This document shows positions 8,269 to 17,130 of a stretch of 64,000 bases of DNA, piece after piece (the stretch's first letter is position 1; the number at the start of each line of letters is the position of its first letter). This DNA comes from Schlegelella_A sp036263655 (lineage in GTDB: Bacteria; Pseudomonadota; Gammaproteobacteria; Burkholderiales; Burkholderiaceae_C). The stretch covers positions 50,609-114,608 of the forward strand of contig DATAGP010000040.1 of NCBI GenBank assembly GCA_036263655.1. The letters are read 5' to 3'. The notes under the pieces are model-generated. The model did not search any database. It saw only the letters and a list, made by a program, of their open reading frames with translations, and had not been told where the DNA came from. Made by a program: the position numbers and the translations under genes.

Positions 8269-9384
8269 CTAGCCGGCCCGCTCGAGCCGCCACGTCTGCC
8301 AGCGCACGCCGACCACGCCGCCGGCGACGATCGCCGCCACGGCGATGAAGCTCGTCAGGGCGAGCGTCGACAGGCCCGAGAGTCCCTGGCCGATCGTGCA
8401 GCCGAGCGCCGTGACGCCGCCGACGCCCATCAGCGTCGCGCCGAGCAGATGGTCGCGCAGGTCGCCGGCGCCGGCGAAGCCTTCCCAGCGGAACGAGCGC
8501 GTCCAGGCGGCGTGCAGCGTCGCGCCGGCGACCATGCCGGCGGCCGAGACGATGCCGATCGTCAGCACCTTGCCGGCGTCGCTGAAGAAGAGCAGGTAGT
8601 CGGCCGCGTAGGCCACCGCGGCGACGAAGCTGAGCGCCTCCATCCGCCTCGAGCTGGTCGCGAGGAAGGCCGGCTCGAGGGTCTGCGGGTGCTCGGCGAC
8701 GTGGCCGAGCACGCCCGAGATCCACCAGGCGGCGACGACGAGGAGGCCGAGCGCGGCGCCGCCGAGCGCGAGCTCGAGCCGGCGTTCGCTGCGCCGGCCG
8801 AGCGCGAAGGCGAGCAGCACCGCGCCGACGGCGAGGCCGAGGCCCAGTGCCATCGCGGCCGTCGAGACGCCGGTGGCGCGCGCCAGCATCGACGGCAGGT
8901 CCTGCGAGCCGGCGAGGCCGACCGCCACCGTGTCGACGGTATGCACGCGCCAGACCGCGCTGATGCCCTTCAGCGTCGCGAAGCCGGTGAAGGCGATGAC
9001 GAGCAGCACGACCACGGCCTTGAGGTTGCCGGTGCCGGCGCGCAGCAGGTTGCGGCTGGCGCAGCCGCCGGCGAGGACCATCCCGACGCCGAAGGCGAAG
9101 CCGCCGACGAGCGCCGACAGCCAGGTGACGCGGGGGCCGGCGAAGAAGGAGTCGGAGGCGGACACCCAGCCGACGGCGACCATGGCGTTGAAGCCGAGGA
9201 CGGCCGTTCCCGCGGCCATGGCCCACAGCCGCATGCGCGACCAGTCGCCCATGATGGCGATGTCGGCCACCGCGCCCATGGTGCAGAAGCGGACGCGCTG
9301 CGCGATCGCGCCGAAGGCGACGGCGACGGCGAACGCCGAGACGAGGACGAGCGTCGTCGTGCGCTGGAGGTCGGCGTCGGTCAT
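8269..9384 (-). CDS. YeeE/YedE family sulfur-compound transporter
   Basis: A 371-residue polytopic inner-membrane protein with about nine or ten hydrophobic segments. The family cysteines are visible in RVRFCTMGA near the N-terminus, GGCASRN in the middle and GCTIGQGLSG near the C-terminus; in the thiosulfate transporter TsuA (YeeE) such cysteines relay thiosulfate across the membrane. Uptake or export of thiosulfate or another sulfur species is therefore likely. It diverges from the sulfide dehydrogenase genes fccAB (105 bp apart), which supports a role in sulfur oxidation. The start ATG gives MTDADLQRT; an upstream in-frame extension lacks membrane character and is not used. Confidence 0.85.
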   Translation of the reverse strand: MTDADLQRTTTLVLVSAFAVAVAFGAIAQRVRFCTMGAVADIAIMGDWSRMRLWAMAAGTAVLGFNAMVAVGWVSASDSFFAGPRVTWLSALVGGFAFGVGMVLAGGCASRNLLRAGTGNLKAVVVLLVIAFTGFATLKGISAVWRVHTVDTVAVGLAGSQDLPSMLARATGVSTAAMALGLGLAVGAVLLAFALGRRSERRLELALGGAALGLLVVAAWWISGVLGHVAEHPQTLEPAFLATSSRRMEALSFVAAVAYAADYLLFFSDAGKVLTIGIVSAAGMVAGATLHAAWTRSFRWEGFAGAGDLRDHLLGATLMGVGGVTALGCTIGQGLSGLSTLALTSFIAVAAIVAGGVVGVRWQTWRLERAG

Positions 9385-9488
9385 GGGTGCATGGGCATCG
9401 CGGTCGGGAGAATAAACAAACGGGAATCCGATCTGTCGCGGCAGGACGGGATCGGCTAGTCTTTCCCGCGCCACGGAGGGAGAGAACG

Positions 9489-9836
9489 ATGCACGAAACG
9501 ATGCACGGGTCGGCAGCGCGGCGCTGGCGGGCCGCCTGCGCAGGGGCCGCGGCGGCGATCGCTGCCGGCGTTGCGGCAGCGCAGGGCGCGACCGACCTTC
9601 AGGTGCGCTCGCTGGCCGCGACCTGCGCCAACTGCCACGGCACGGACGGCCGGGCGGTGCCGGGCGAGGCGATGACGCCGCTCGCCGGCCTGCCCAAGGA
9701 CTACCTGGTGACGCAGATGCAGGCCTTTCGCGACGGCAAGCGTCCGGCGACCGTGATGCATCAGCTCGCCAAGGGCTACAGCGATGCGCAGATCGAGGCC
9801 CTGTCCGCCTACTTCGCGGCAAGGAGCCGGCCATGA
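9489..9836 (+). CDS. fccA: cytochrome c subunit of flavocytochrome c sulfide dehydrogenase
   Basis: A 115-residue periplasmic monohaem class I cytochrome c. A signal peptide of about 31 residues (AACAGAAAAIAAGVAAAQG) is followed by the haem site C46-A-N-C49-H50. The probable axial ligand is Met90 in ATVMHQLAKGYSD, a pattern typical of FccA. It passes electrons from the flavin subunit FccB to the respiratory or photosynthetic chain during sulfide oxidation. A GGAGGGAGAG ribosome-binding site lies just before the ATG. The stop overlaps the fccB start by 4 nt, consistent with 1:1 synthesis. E. coli-type soluble cytochromes are alternatives, but the neighbour decides. Confidence 0.88.
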   Translation: MHETMHGSAARRWRAACAGAAAAIAAGVAAAQGATDLQVRSLAATCANCHGTDGRAVPGEAMTPLAGLPKDYLVTQMQAFRDGKRPATVMHQLAKGYSDAQIEALSAYFAARSRP

Positions 9837-11110
9837 AGCGCCGCCAGCTTCTCCAGGGCGCCCTGGCCGGCGGCGCGCTCGCGGCCACCGTCGGCTGTGC
9901 CTCGACGGGCGGCGTGCCGTCGAGCGCCCGCGTCGTCGTCGTCGGCGGCGGCTACGGCGGTGCCACCGCCGCCAAGTACGTCCGCCTGCTCTCGGCCCAT
10001 GCGATCGACGTCGTCCTTGTCGAGCCGAACCGCGCATTCGTGTCGTGCCCGATCTCGAACCTCGTGGTCGGCGGCGTCCGGCAGCTCGCCGACGTGACGA
10101 CGCCCTACGACGCCTTGCAGCAGCGGCACGGCGTCCGCCTGGTGCACGACAGCGTGGTCGCCATCGACGCCGCGGCGCGGACCGTGCGCCTCGCCGGCGG
10201 CGCCACCATCCGCTACGACAAGCTCGTCCTCGCTCCCGGCGTCGACCTGATGTTCGACGGCGTGGCCGGGCTGCGCCAGGCGAACGCCGACGGCCGTGTC
10301 CTGCAGGCCTGGAAGGCGGGTCCCGAGACGGCGGCGCTGTTCCGCCAGATCGCGGCGATGCCGGAAGGCGGCGTCTTCGCCATCACCGTTCCCGAGGCGC
10401 CCTATCGCTGCCCGCCCGGGCCGTACGAGCGCGCGAGCATGGTCGCGGCCTACCTGAAGAAGGCCAAGCCCCGCGCCAAGGTCCTCGTGCTCGACGCCAA
10501 CCCGGACGTCACGTCCAAGGGCGCGCTCTTCAAGAAGGCGTGGACCGAGCTTTACGGCGGCATGATCGAGTACCGCCCGCAGCACCGGGCGATGGCGGTG
10601 GATGCGGCGCGGATGACCGTCAAGTTCGAGGTCCACGACGACGTGCGGGCCGACGTCCTCAACGTGCTGCCGCCGATGCGTGCCGGGCAGATCGCGGTGC
10701 AGGCGAACCTGGCCAACGCGAACGCCCGCTGGTGCCAGGTCGACTACCTCACCTTCGAGGCGACCGCCGCGAAGCACATCCACGTGGTCGGCGACGCGAT
10801 CCAGATTGCGCCGGCGATGCCGAAATCGGCGCACATGGCGAACAGCCACGCCAAGGTGGCGGCCGCCGCGATCGTCGCCGAGCTCGGCGGGCTGCCGCCG
10901 CTGCTGCAGCCGATGCTCACGAACACGTGCTACAGCTTCGTCAGCGCCGAGGAAGTGATCCACGTGGCCAGCGTGCACGAGTACGTCGCCGCCGAGAAGA
11001 CCTTCAAGACGGTCGCCGGGTCGGGCGGCGTCTCCGCGGCGCGCTCCGAGCTCGAGGCCCGCTACGCCATGGCGTGGGCCAGGAACATCTGGGCCGACAC
11101 CCTGCTGTGA
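9833..11110 (+). CDS. fccB: flavoprotein subunit of flavocytochrome c sulfide dehydrogenase
   Basis: A 425-residue FAD protein that oxidises sulfide to sulfur or polysulfide in the periplasm. The N-terminus (KRRQLLQGALAGGALAATVGC) is a twin-arginine-like signal. The FAD-binding Rossmann motif VVVVGGGYGGATAAKYVR follows. The two redox cysteines of the family appear in FVSCPISN and APYRCPPGPYERAS; their disulfide is the sulfide-attack site. The C-terminal FCSD domain is intact and total length is usual. It overlaps fccA by ATGA and is convergent with soxZ, 45 bp away. Confidence 0.92.
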   Translation: MKRRQLLQGALAGGALAATVGCASTGGVPSSARVVVVGGGYGGATAAKYVRLLSAHAIDVVLVEPNRAFVSCPISNLVVGGVRQLADVTTPYDALQQRHGVRLVHDSVVAIDAAARTVRLAGGATIRYDKLVLAPGVDLMFDGVAGLRQANADGRVLQAWKAGPETAALFRQIAAMPEGGVFAITVPEAPYRCPPGPYERASMVAAYLKKAKPRAKVLVLDANPDVTSKGALFKKAWTELYGGMIEYRPQHRAMAVDAARMTVKFEVHDDVRADVLNVLPPMRAGQIAVQANLANANARWCQVDYLTFEATAAKHIHVVGDAIQIAPAMPKSAHMANSHAKVAAAAIVAELGGLPPLLQPMLTNTCYSFVSAEEVIHVASVHEYVAAEKTFKTVAGSGGVSAARSELEARYAMAWARNIWADTLL

Positions 11111-11155
11111 AAGCCCGCGCTGCCGGCGACCTCGCGCCGGGTGCGCAGGCACGTC

Positions 11156-11467
11156 TCAGGCGATCGTCGCCTCGTCGCTCCGGCGGTTGCCGCGGCTGTC
11201 GAGCCAATGCACGGCCACCCGGTCGCCCGGCTTGGCGCCGCGCAGGCTGAACTGGAAGAACGGGTTCTTCGACACGGCCGGGCCGCACTGAAACGACAGC
11301 ACGGGCCGTCCGTTGTGCGACACGTTCACGGTCTGGATGTGCCACGCCGGCACGAGCTTGCCGGAAGCGTCCTTGCGCTGCCCCGATTCCATCTCGTGGC
11401 TCAGCAGCATGCGAACGGTCGCCTTGTCGCCGGCCAGCGTGGCGCGGATGCGGGTCGGCTCAGCCAC
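11156..11467 (-). CDS. soxZ: thiosulfate oxidation carrier complex protein SoxZ
   Basis: A 103-residue immunoglobulin-like protein that pairs with SoxY to carry sulfur intermediates. It matches SoxZ end to end: MLLSHEMESGQRKD, GPAVSKNPFFQFSLRGAKPGD and the C-terminal RRSDEATIA. The start is taken as GTG (VAEPTRIRA), which gives exactly the family length; it overlaps the soxY stop by 8 nt, so translation is probably coupled. There is no signal peptide, as expected, because SoxZ is exported in complex with SoxY. Confidence 0.92.
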   Translation of the reverse strand: MAEPTRIRATLAGDKATVRMLLSHEMESGQRKDASGKLVPAWHIQTVNVSHNGRPVLSFQCGPAVSKNPFFQFSLRGAKPGDRVAVHWLDSRGNRRSDEATIA

Positions 11468-11930
11468 CGCAGCCCCCGAGCGTGACGCGCACTTCCTTGC
11501 GCGCGTAGAGCATGCGCCCGTCGGCGAGCACGGCCACGCCGTACACGTTCGAGGTCTGGGCCATCTTGATGCGCGTCGAGAAGGCGGCGTCCACCGAGTC
11601 GCCGATGTCGGCGACCGCGGCCAGCAGGTTCGGGTTCTTCTCGACGAGCAGGAGCAGCCGGCGCACCGACGGCAGGGCACTGGCGATGCCGATCGCCACG
11701 TTGGCGCCGTCCTCGGCGATGTCGGGCGCGGTGAGCGTCACGTCGCGGCTCTCCGCCGGCGCGCCGCTGCCGAGCGCGCGTGCCAGATCGGCGATCGTGC
11801 CCGCGTCGAACAAAGCCTTCGGGTAGGGCGACTGCGCCCGCGCCGTGCGCGGCAGCGACAGGGCGGCGGCAAGGAGGACGGCGAGGCTGCTGCTGCCGGA
11901 CAGCAGGACACGGCGGCGTGGCGGATCCAT
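11460..11930 (-). CDS. soxY: sulfur-carrier protein SoxY
   Basis: A 156-residue exported protein whose C-terminus is VTLGGCGG; the penultimate-region cysteine is the sulfur-carrying residue of the Sox system. An N-terminal twin-arginine-like leader (PPRRRVLLSGSSSLAVLLAA) ends near residue 32. The core AALPSVRRLLLLVEKNPNLLAA and TSNVYGVAVLADGRM match SoxY. It is the first gene of soxYZ. SoxX, SoxA, SoxB and SoxCD are not present here, so SoxYZ may cooperate with the adjacent sulfide dehydrogenase or with Sox proteins encoded elsewhere. Confidence 0.92.
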   Translation of the reverse strand: MDPPRRRVLLSGSSSLAVLLAAALSLPRTARAQSPYPKALFDAGTIADLARALGSGAPAESRDVTLTAPDIAEDGANVAIGIASALPSVRRLLLLVEKNPNLLAAVADIGDSVDAAFSTRIKMAQTSNVYGVAVLADGRMLYARKEVRVTLGGCGG

Positions 11931-12090
11931 GGACGTGAGGAGGCGTTCGGTCCGCCCATCGTAGCGCCGGGAGCGTGGCCCCGAGGCGACCGTCGGCCGG
12001 AGAGCCTAGCCGCCGCCTCGGTCCGTGCCCGGGGCGCCGGTGTCGCCCGCCCGCGAAGGCGCGGCATGCTTGCCGGCACGGCAGCGGAAA

Positions 12091-12328
12091 CCACGCCGAG
12101 GATCTCGACGATCTCGACGTCGGAGCAGTGGGCGCGCACGGCGTCGCCGACAGCTTCGTCGACGGCATTCGGAACGCTCGACGCGGCAGGGCGAACTCGA
12201 ACGCCGCCTTTTGTGCCGGAGTGAAGAGGCCGCTGCTGCGGAAAGTCCATCACCGCGCGGTTCAGGAGGGTGAAGGCCCTGGCGATCTCCGAAGAGTGAT
12301 CGCTCGGCAGCGGCGAGACGAGCGGCAT
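12091..12328 (-). pseudogene. remnant of a carboxymuconolactone decarboxylase-like gene
   Basis: The minus strand starts MPLVSPLPSDHSSEI, a typical beginning for CMD/AhpD-like peroxidase-family proteins, but runs straight into IARAFTLLNRAVMDFP, which belongs some 30 residues further on. After a scrambled stretch it resumes with SVPNAVDEAVGDAVRAHCSD and VEIVEILGVVSA, which resembles the family's C-terminal half. The catalytic CxxC region and the final FLNRWND segment are missing. I read it as a gene eroded by internal deletions. The rest of the 420-bp stretch between soxY and ispF (11931-12090) shows nothing I can identify. Confidence 0.55.
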
Positions 12329-12350
12329 CGACGATCTCCTCGACTCGACC

Positions 12351-12848
12351 TCAGCCGGGACGCCAGAGCAGGACCACGGCGCGCGCCTCGATCGATTCGC
12401 GGCGGCCGACCGGCCCCAGCTTCTCGGCCGTCTTCGCCTTCACGCTGACCTGCTCGACACCGGCCCCGAGCACGCTGGCGAGGCGCTGGCGCATCGCTGC
12501 GATGTGCGGCGCGAGCTTGGGCGCCTCGGCGATCACCGTCGAGTCGATGTTGCCGAGCTGCCAGCCCTCGGCCTTGACGCGGCGCGCCGCCTCCGCGAGC
12601 AGCGCCAGCGAGTCGGCGCCGCGGTACTGCATGTCGGTGTCGGGGAAGTGGTGGCCGATGTCACCCAGGGCGGCGGCCCCGAACAGTGCGTCCGTGATCG
12701 CATGGCAGAGCGCGTCGGCGTCGGAGTGGCCGGCGAGTCCGTGCGTGTGGGCGATCTCGATCCCGCCCAGCATCAGCTTGCGGCCTTCGACGAGCGCGTG
12801 CGTGTCCCAGCCTTCGCCGATGCGCCAGAGCGGCCCGCGCGGCTTCAT
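12351..12848 (-). CDS. ispF: 2-C-methyl-D-erythritol 2,4-cyclodiphosphate synthase
   Basis: A 165-residue enzyme of the MEP isoprenoid pathway that cyclises CDP-methylerythritol 2-phosphate with loss of CMP. The metal-binding DxH motif is seen in EGWDTHALVEG. The conserved HSDADALCHAITDALFGAAALGDIG segment and the FPDTD loop follow, and the C-terminus has KAKTAEKLGPVGR. Length is as usual. It overlaps ispD by 4 nt; the pair performs steps separated by the IspE kinase, which is not in this window. Confidence 0.95.
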   Translation of the reverse strand: MKPRGPLWRIGEGWDTHALVEGRKLMLGGIEIAHTHGLAGHSDADALCHAITDALFGAAALGDIGHHFPDTDMQYRGADSLALLAEAARRVKAEGWQLGNIDSTVIAEAPKLAPHIAAMRQRLASVLGAGVEQVSVKAKTAEKLGPVGRRESIEARAVVLLWRPG

Positions 12849-13555
12849 GCCCGACGCGCCTCGAGCAGCGCCCCGGCGATGGCGAAGTCGCCGGGGTGGG
12901 TGATCTTGAGGTTCTCCGGCGAGCCGGGGACGAGCTTCGGCGCTCCGCCCGCGGCCTCGATCGCGCCAGCCTCGTCGCTCACCGCAGGGCCGGCGCGATC
13001 GAGCGCGTCGATCAGGGCGCCCAGGCGGAACATCTGCGGCGTCTGCGCCTGCCACAAGCGCTCGCGCCCGATCGTTGCCGCCGCACGCCCGCCGTCCTCG
13101 CGCTTCAAGGTGTCGGCGACGGGGATCGCGAGCAGCCCGCCGATCGGGTCGTCGCGGCAGGCGTCGATGAGCGCGTCGATCCAGACCGACCGCACCAGGC
13201 AGCGCGCCGCGTCGTGGACCAGCACCCAGTCGTCGGGTCGGGCCCCGCGGCGGGCGAGCTCGGCGAGGCCGGCGCGCACGGTCGCCGCGCGCGTCGGACC
13301 GCCGCAGCGCGCCACCGCGATGCGCTCATCGGCGATGCCGGGGCCGGGCGCGAACGACGCGTCGTCGGGCGCGACGACGACCAGGATGCATTCCAGCCGG
13401 TCCACCTGCGCCAGCGCCGCCAGCGTGTGCGCCACCAGCGGCCGGCCGGCGATCTCCACGTACTGCTTGGCGACGGCGCTCCCGGCGCGCGAACCGGCAC
13501 CCGCACACGGCACGAGCGCATGGAAGCGTGGCGAGGAGGAAGGGTCCGACGGCAT
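12845..13555 (-). CDS. ispD: 2-C-methyl-D-erythritol 4-phosphate cytidylyltransferase
   Basis: A 236-residue nucleotidyltransferase that couples CTP to methylerythritol phosphate in the MEP pathway. The glycine-rich nucleotide loop is PCAGAGSRAGSAVAKQY, and VHDAARCLV and DTLKR are the other family signatures. The N-terminal eight residues before FHALVPCAG are likely disordered. It is the first gene of the ispDF unit, 107 bp from the divergent mfd gene. The ispD-ispF-mfd order recurs in Burkholderiales. Confidence 0.94.
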   Translation of the reverse strand: MPSDPSSSPRFHALVPCAGAGSRAGSAVAKQYVEIAGRPLVAHTLAALAQVDRLECILVVVAPDDASFAPGPGIADERIAVARCGGPTRAATVRAGLAELARRGARPDDWVLVHDAARCLVRSVWIDALIDACRDDPIGGLLAIPVADTLKREDGGRAAATIGRERLWQAQTPQMFRLGALIDALDRAGPAVSDEAGAIEAAGGAPKLVPGSPENLKITHPGDFAIAGALLEARRA

Positions 13556-13662
13556 CGCGGGCGGCTTCTGTGGCGGGCGGCAAGCATAAGCGCAGCCTCT
13601 GCGCGGGCCGGGTGCGCCACCTAAAATCGCCGGCTTTACCCGCGCGGCAGCCTGCCGCCTCC

Positions 13663-16600
13663 ATGCTCCTCCCCGACATCGCCCCCGGCAAGCGCTTCGC
13701 GCTGCCCCGTCCGCCCGGCTCGGCCGACGCGCTCCTCGTCGCTCGCTTCGCCGAGAAGAAGCGCCCCAGAGGCGCGCTGCTGGCGGTGTTCACCGCCGAG
13801 CCGAGCGATGCGCAGCGGCTCGCCGACGAGCTGGCCTTCTTCGCGCCGACGCTGCGCGCGGCCGTATTCCCGGACTGGGAGACCCTGCCCTACGACAGCT
13901 TCTCGCCGCACGAGGACCTGATCTCCGAGCGCCTGGCGACGCTCTGGCGGATCCGCGGCGGCGACGTCGACGTGGTCCTCATGCCGGCGACGACGGCGCT
14001 GGTGCGCCTGGCGCCGCCGGGCTTCCTGGCCGGCTACACCTTCCACTTCCGGGCCAAGCAGCGGCTGGACGAGGCAGCGCTGAAGGCGCAGCTGACGCTC
14101 GCCGGCTACACGCATGTGAGCCAGGTCGTCTCGCCCGGCGAGTACGCCGTGCGCGGCGGCCTCATCGACCTCTTCCCCATGGGCTCGGCGGTCCCGTACC
14201 GCGTCGACCTGTTCGGCGACGAGATCGACTCGATCCGGACCTTCGACCCCGATAGCCAGCGCAGCCTCTACCCGGTGCCCGAAGTCCGGCTCCTGCCCGG
14301 CCGCGAGTTCCCGATGGACGAGGCGTCGCGAACGGCGTTCCGCTCGCGCTGGCGCGAGCAGATGGAGGGCGACCCGACCAAGGTCCGCCTCTACAAGGAC
14401 ATCGGCGCCGGCATCGCCACCGCCGGCATCGAGTACTACCTGCCGCTCTTCTTCGACGCCACCGCGACCATCTTCGACTACCTCGGCGACGCCGCGATGC
14501 TGGTCCTGCACGGCGAGGTCGACGAGTCGCTGCAGCGCTTCTGGACCGACACCCGCGAGCGCTACCGCTTCTTCCAGCACGACCGCGAGCGGCCCGTGCT
14601 GCCGCCGGAGACGCTGTTCCTGCGCCCGGAGGAGTTCTTCGCCGCCTGCGGCCGGCACGCGCAGCTGGCCGTGCGCGGCAAGGCCGATGACGGCAGCCCG
14701 TGGGCGTCCCCCCTGCCAGAGCTCGGCGTCGACCGCGGCGCGCCCGAGCCTCTCAAGCGGCTGCAGGACCACATCGCGGCGACGCCGCACCGCGTCCTCA
14801 TCGTCGCCGAGAGCGAGGGCCGGCGCGAGAGCCTGCTCGAGCTGCTGCGCGACAGCCGCATCGAGCCTCCCAGCGTCGCGACGCTGGCCGAGTTCGCGGC
14901 CGGCAGCGAGCGTTTCGCCATCGCCGTCGCGCCGCTCGCGCAGGGGTTCTCGGCCGGCACGGAGCCGGGCGAGCATGGCGCGGTGGTCGACTTCGTCACC
15001 GAGACCGAGCTCTTCGCGACGGCGCCGGGCGGGCGAAGGCGCCGCCGGCAGGAACAGACGAGCGACGTCAATGCGCTGATCAAGGACCTCTCCGAGCTGA
15101 AGGTCGGCGACCCGGTCGTCCACGTCAACCACGGCATCGGCCGCTACCTGGGCCTCACGACGATCGCGCTCGGCGGCGCCGACGAGGAGCCGAGCGAGTT
15201 CCTGCAGCTCGAGTACGCCGACAAGGCGACGCTCTACGTGCCGGTCGCCCAGTTGCATCTCATCGCCCGCTACACCGGCGTCAGCGCCGAGGAGGCGCCG
15301 CTGCACCGGCTCGGCTCCGGCCAATGGGACAAGGCCCGGCGCAAGGCCGCCGAGCAGGTGCGCGATGCCGCGGCCGAGCTGCTGAACCTGTACGCGCGCC
15401 GGGCGACGCGCGAGGGCTTCGCCTTCCGCTTCCAGCCGCACGACTACGAGGCCTTCGCCGCCAGCTTCGGCTTCGAGGAGACGCCCGACCAGCACGCGGC
15501 CATCCACGCCGTGATCCAGGACATGGTGTCGCCGCGGCCGATGGACCGCCTCGTCTGCGGCGACGTCGGCTTCGGCAAGACCGAGGTCGCGCTGCGCGCG
15601 GCCTTCGTCGCCGTCACCGGCGGCAAGCAGGTCGCGATCCTTGCGCCGACGACGCTGCTCGCCGAGCAGCACTACCAGAACATCGCCGACCGCTTCGGCA
15701 AGTGGCCGATCAAGGTCGCCGAGCTGTCGCGCTTCCGCTCGCCCAAGGAGGTGAAGACGGCGCTCGAGGGGCTGGCCGACGGCACGATCGACATCGTCGT
15801 CGGCACGCACAAGCTGCTGAGCGCCGACGTCAAGCTCAAGAGGCTGGGCCTGCTGGTCATCGACGAGGAGCACCGCTTCGGCGTCCGCCACAAGGAGCAG
15901 ATCAAGGCGATGCGCGCCGAGGTCGACGTGCTCACGCTGACGGCGACGCCGATCCCGCGCACGCTCGGCATGGCGCTCGAAGGGCTGCGCGACCTGTCGG
16001 TGATCGCGACCGCGCCGCAGCGGCGCCTCGCCATCAAGACCTTCGTCCGCAACGAAAGCTCGGGGACGATCCGCGAGGCGGTGCTGCGCGAGCTGAAGCG
16101 CGGCGGCCAGGTCTACGTCCTGCACAACGACGTGGCGACCATCGAGCACCGGCGCGAGACGCTGCAGGCGCTCGTCCCCGAGGCGAGGATCGCCGTCGCG
16201 CACGGGCAGATGCCGGAGCGCGAGCTCGAGCGCGTCATGCGCGACTTCGTCGCCCAGCGCCACAACGTCCTGCTCTGCTCGACCATCATCGAGACCGGCA
16301 TCGACGTGCCGAGCGCCAACACCATCGTCATCAGCCGCGCCGACAAGTTCGGCCTGGCCCAGCTGCACCAGCTGCGCGGCCGGGTCGGCCGCTCGCACCA
16401 CCAGGCCTACGCCTACCTCATGGTTCCCGACGTCGAGGCACTGACCAAGCAGGCGGCGCAGCGGCTCGAGGCGATCCAGCAGATGGAGGAGCTCGGCTCC
16501 GGCTTCTACCTGGCGATGCACGACCTCGAGATCCGCGGCGCCGGCGAGGTGCTCGGCGACAGCCAGAGCGGCAACATGATGGAGGTCGGCTTCCAGCTCT

Positions 16601-17130
16601 ACAACGACATGCTGGCGGAGGCGGTGCGTTCGCTCAAGGCCGGCCGCGAGCCCGACCTGCTGGCGCCGCTCTCGGCGGTGACCGAGATCAACCTGCACGC
16701 GCCGGCGCTGCTGCCGGACAGCTACTGCGGCGACGTGCACATCCGCCTGTCGCTCTACAAGCGACTCGCCAGCGCGGACAGGACCGAGCAGATCGACGCC
16801 ATGCTGGAGGAGATCACCGACCGCTTCGGCAAGCTGCCGCCGCAGGGGCAGACGCTGTTCGACGTGCACCGCCTGCGCATCCTCGCGAAGTCGTACGGCG
16901 TCGCCCGCATCGATGCCGGGGAGCGGGTCTCGACCATCACCTTCGTCCCGAACCCGCCGATCGAGCCGATCCGCATCATCGAGCTGGTGCAGCGCAACCG
17001 GCACATCAAGCTCGTCGGCAACGAGAAGCTGCGCATCGACTGCGGCGCCGCCGAGGTGCGCGATCGCGTGAAGCTGATTCGAGACGTCCTGCGCCTGCTC
17101 GGGACGCCGAAAGTGCTGGAAGCGGCTTGA
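13663..17130 (+). CDS. mfd: transcription-repair coupling factor Mfd
   Basis: An 1155-residue SF2 translocase that removes stalled RNA polymerase at DNA lesions and recruits UvrA. The N-terminal UvrB-like region is followed by the RNA-polymerase interaction domain near residue 478 (LKVGDPVVHVNHGIGRYLGL). The helicase core has Walker A GDVGFGKT (about 632), DEEH (about 731), TATPIPRTLGMA and the GRVGRS motif VI. The C-terminal UvrA-binding regulatory domain is complete. The start is ATG (MLLPDIAPGKRF); a -10-like TAAAAT sits at 13622-13627. Its stop overlaps the serB start. Confidence 0.96.
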   Translation: MLLPDIAPGKRFALPRPPGSADALLVARFAEKKRPRGALLAVFTAEPSDAQRLADELAFFAPTLRAAVFPDWETLPYDSFSPHEDLISERLATLWRIRGGDVDVVLMPATTALVRLAPPGFLAGYTFHFRAKQRLDEAALKAQLTLAGYTHVSQVVSPGEYAVRGGLIDLFPMGSAVPYRVDLFGDEIDSIRTFDPDSQRSLYPVPEVRLLPGREFPMDEASRTAFRSRWREQMEGDPTKVRLYKDIGAGIATAGIEYYLPLFFDATATIFDYLGDAAMLVLHGEVDESLQRFWTDTRERYRFFQHDRERPVLPPETLFLRPEEFFAACGRHAQLAVRGKADDGSPWASPLPELGVDRGAPEPLKRLQDHIAATPHRVLIVAESEGRRESLLELLRDSRIEPPSVATLAEFAAGSERFAIAVAPLAQGFSAGTEPGEHGAVVDFVTETELFATAPGGRRRRRQEQTSDVNALIKDLSELKVGDPVVHVNHGIGRYLGLTTIALGGADEEPSEFLQLEYADKATLYVPVAQLHLIARYTGVSAEEAPLHRLGSGQWDKARRKAAEQVRDAAAELLNLYARRATREGFAFRFQPHDYEAFAASFGFEETPDQHAAIHAVIQDMVSPRPMDRLVCGDVGFGKTEVALRAAFVAVTGGKQVAILAPTTLLAEQHYQNIADRFGKWPIKVAELSRFRSPKEVKTALEGLADGTIDIVVGTHKLLSADVKLKRLGLLVIDEEHRFGVRHKEQIKAMRAEVDVLTLTATPIPRTLGMALEGLRDLSVIATAPQRRLAIKTFVRNESSGTIREAVLRELKRGGQVYVLHNDVATIEHRRETLQALVPEARIAVAHGQMPERELERVMRDFVAQRHNVLLCSTIIETGIDVPSANTIVISRADKFGLAQLHQLRGRVGRSHHQAYAYLMVPDVEALTKQAAQRLEAIQQMEELGSGFYLAMHDLEIRGAGEVLGDSQSGNMMEVGFQLYNDMLAEAVRSLKAGREPDLLAPLSAVTEINLHAPALLPDSYCGDVHIRLSLYKRLASADRTEQIDAMLEEITDRFGKLPPQGQTLFDVHRLRILAKSYGVARIDAGERVSTITFVPNPPIEPIRIIELVQRNRHIKLVGNEKLRIDCGAAEVRDRVKLIRDVLRLLGTPKVLEAA

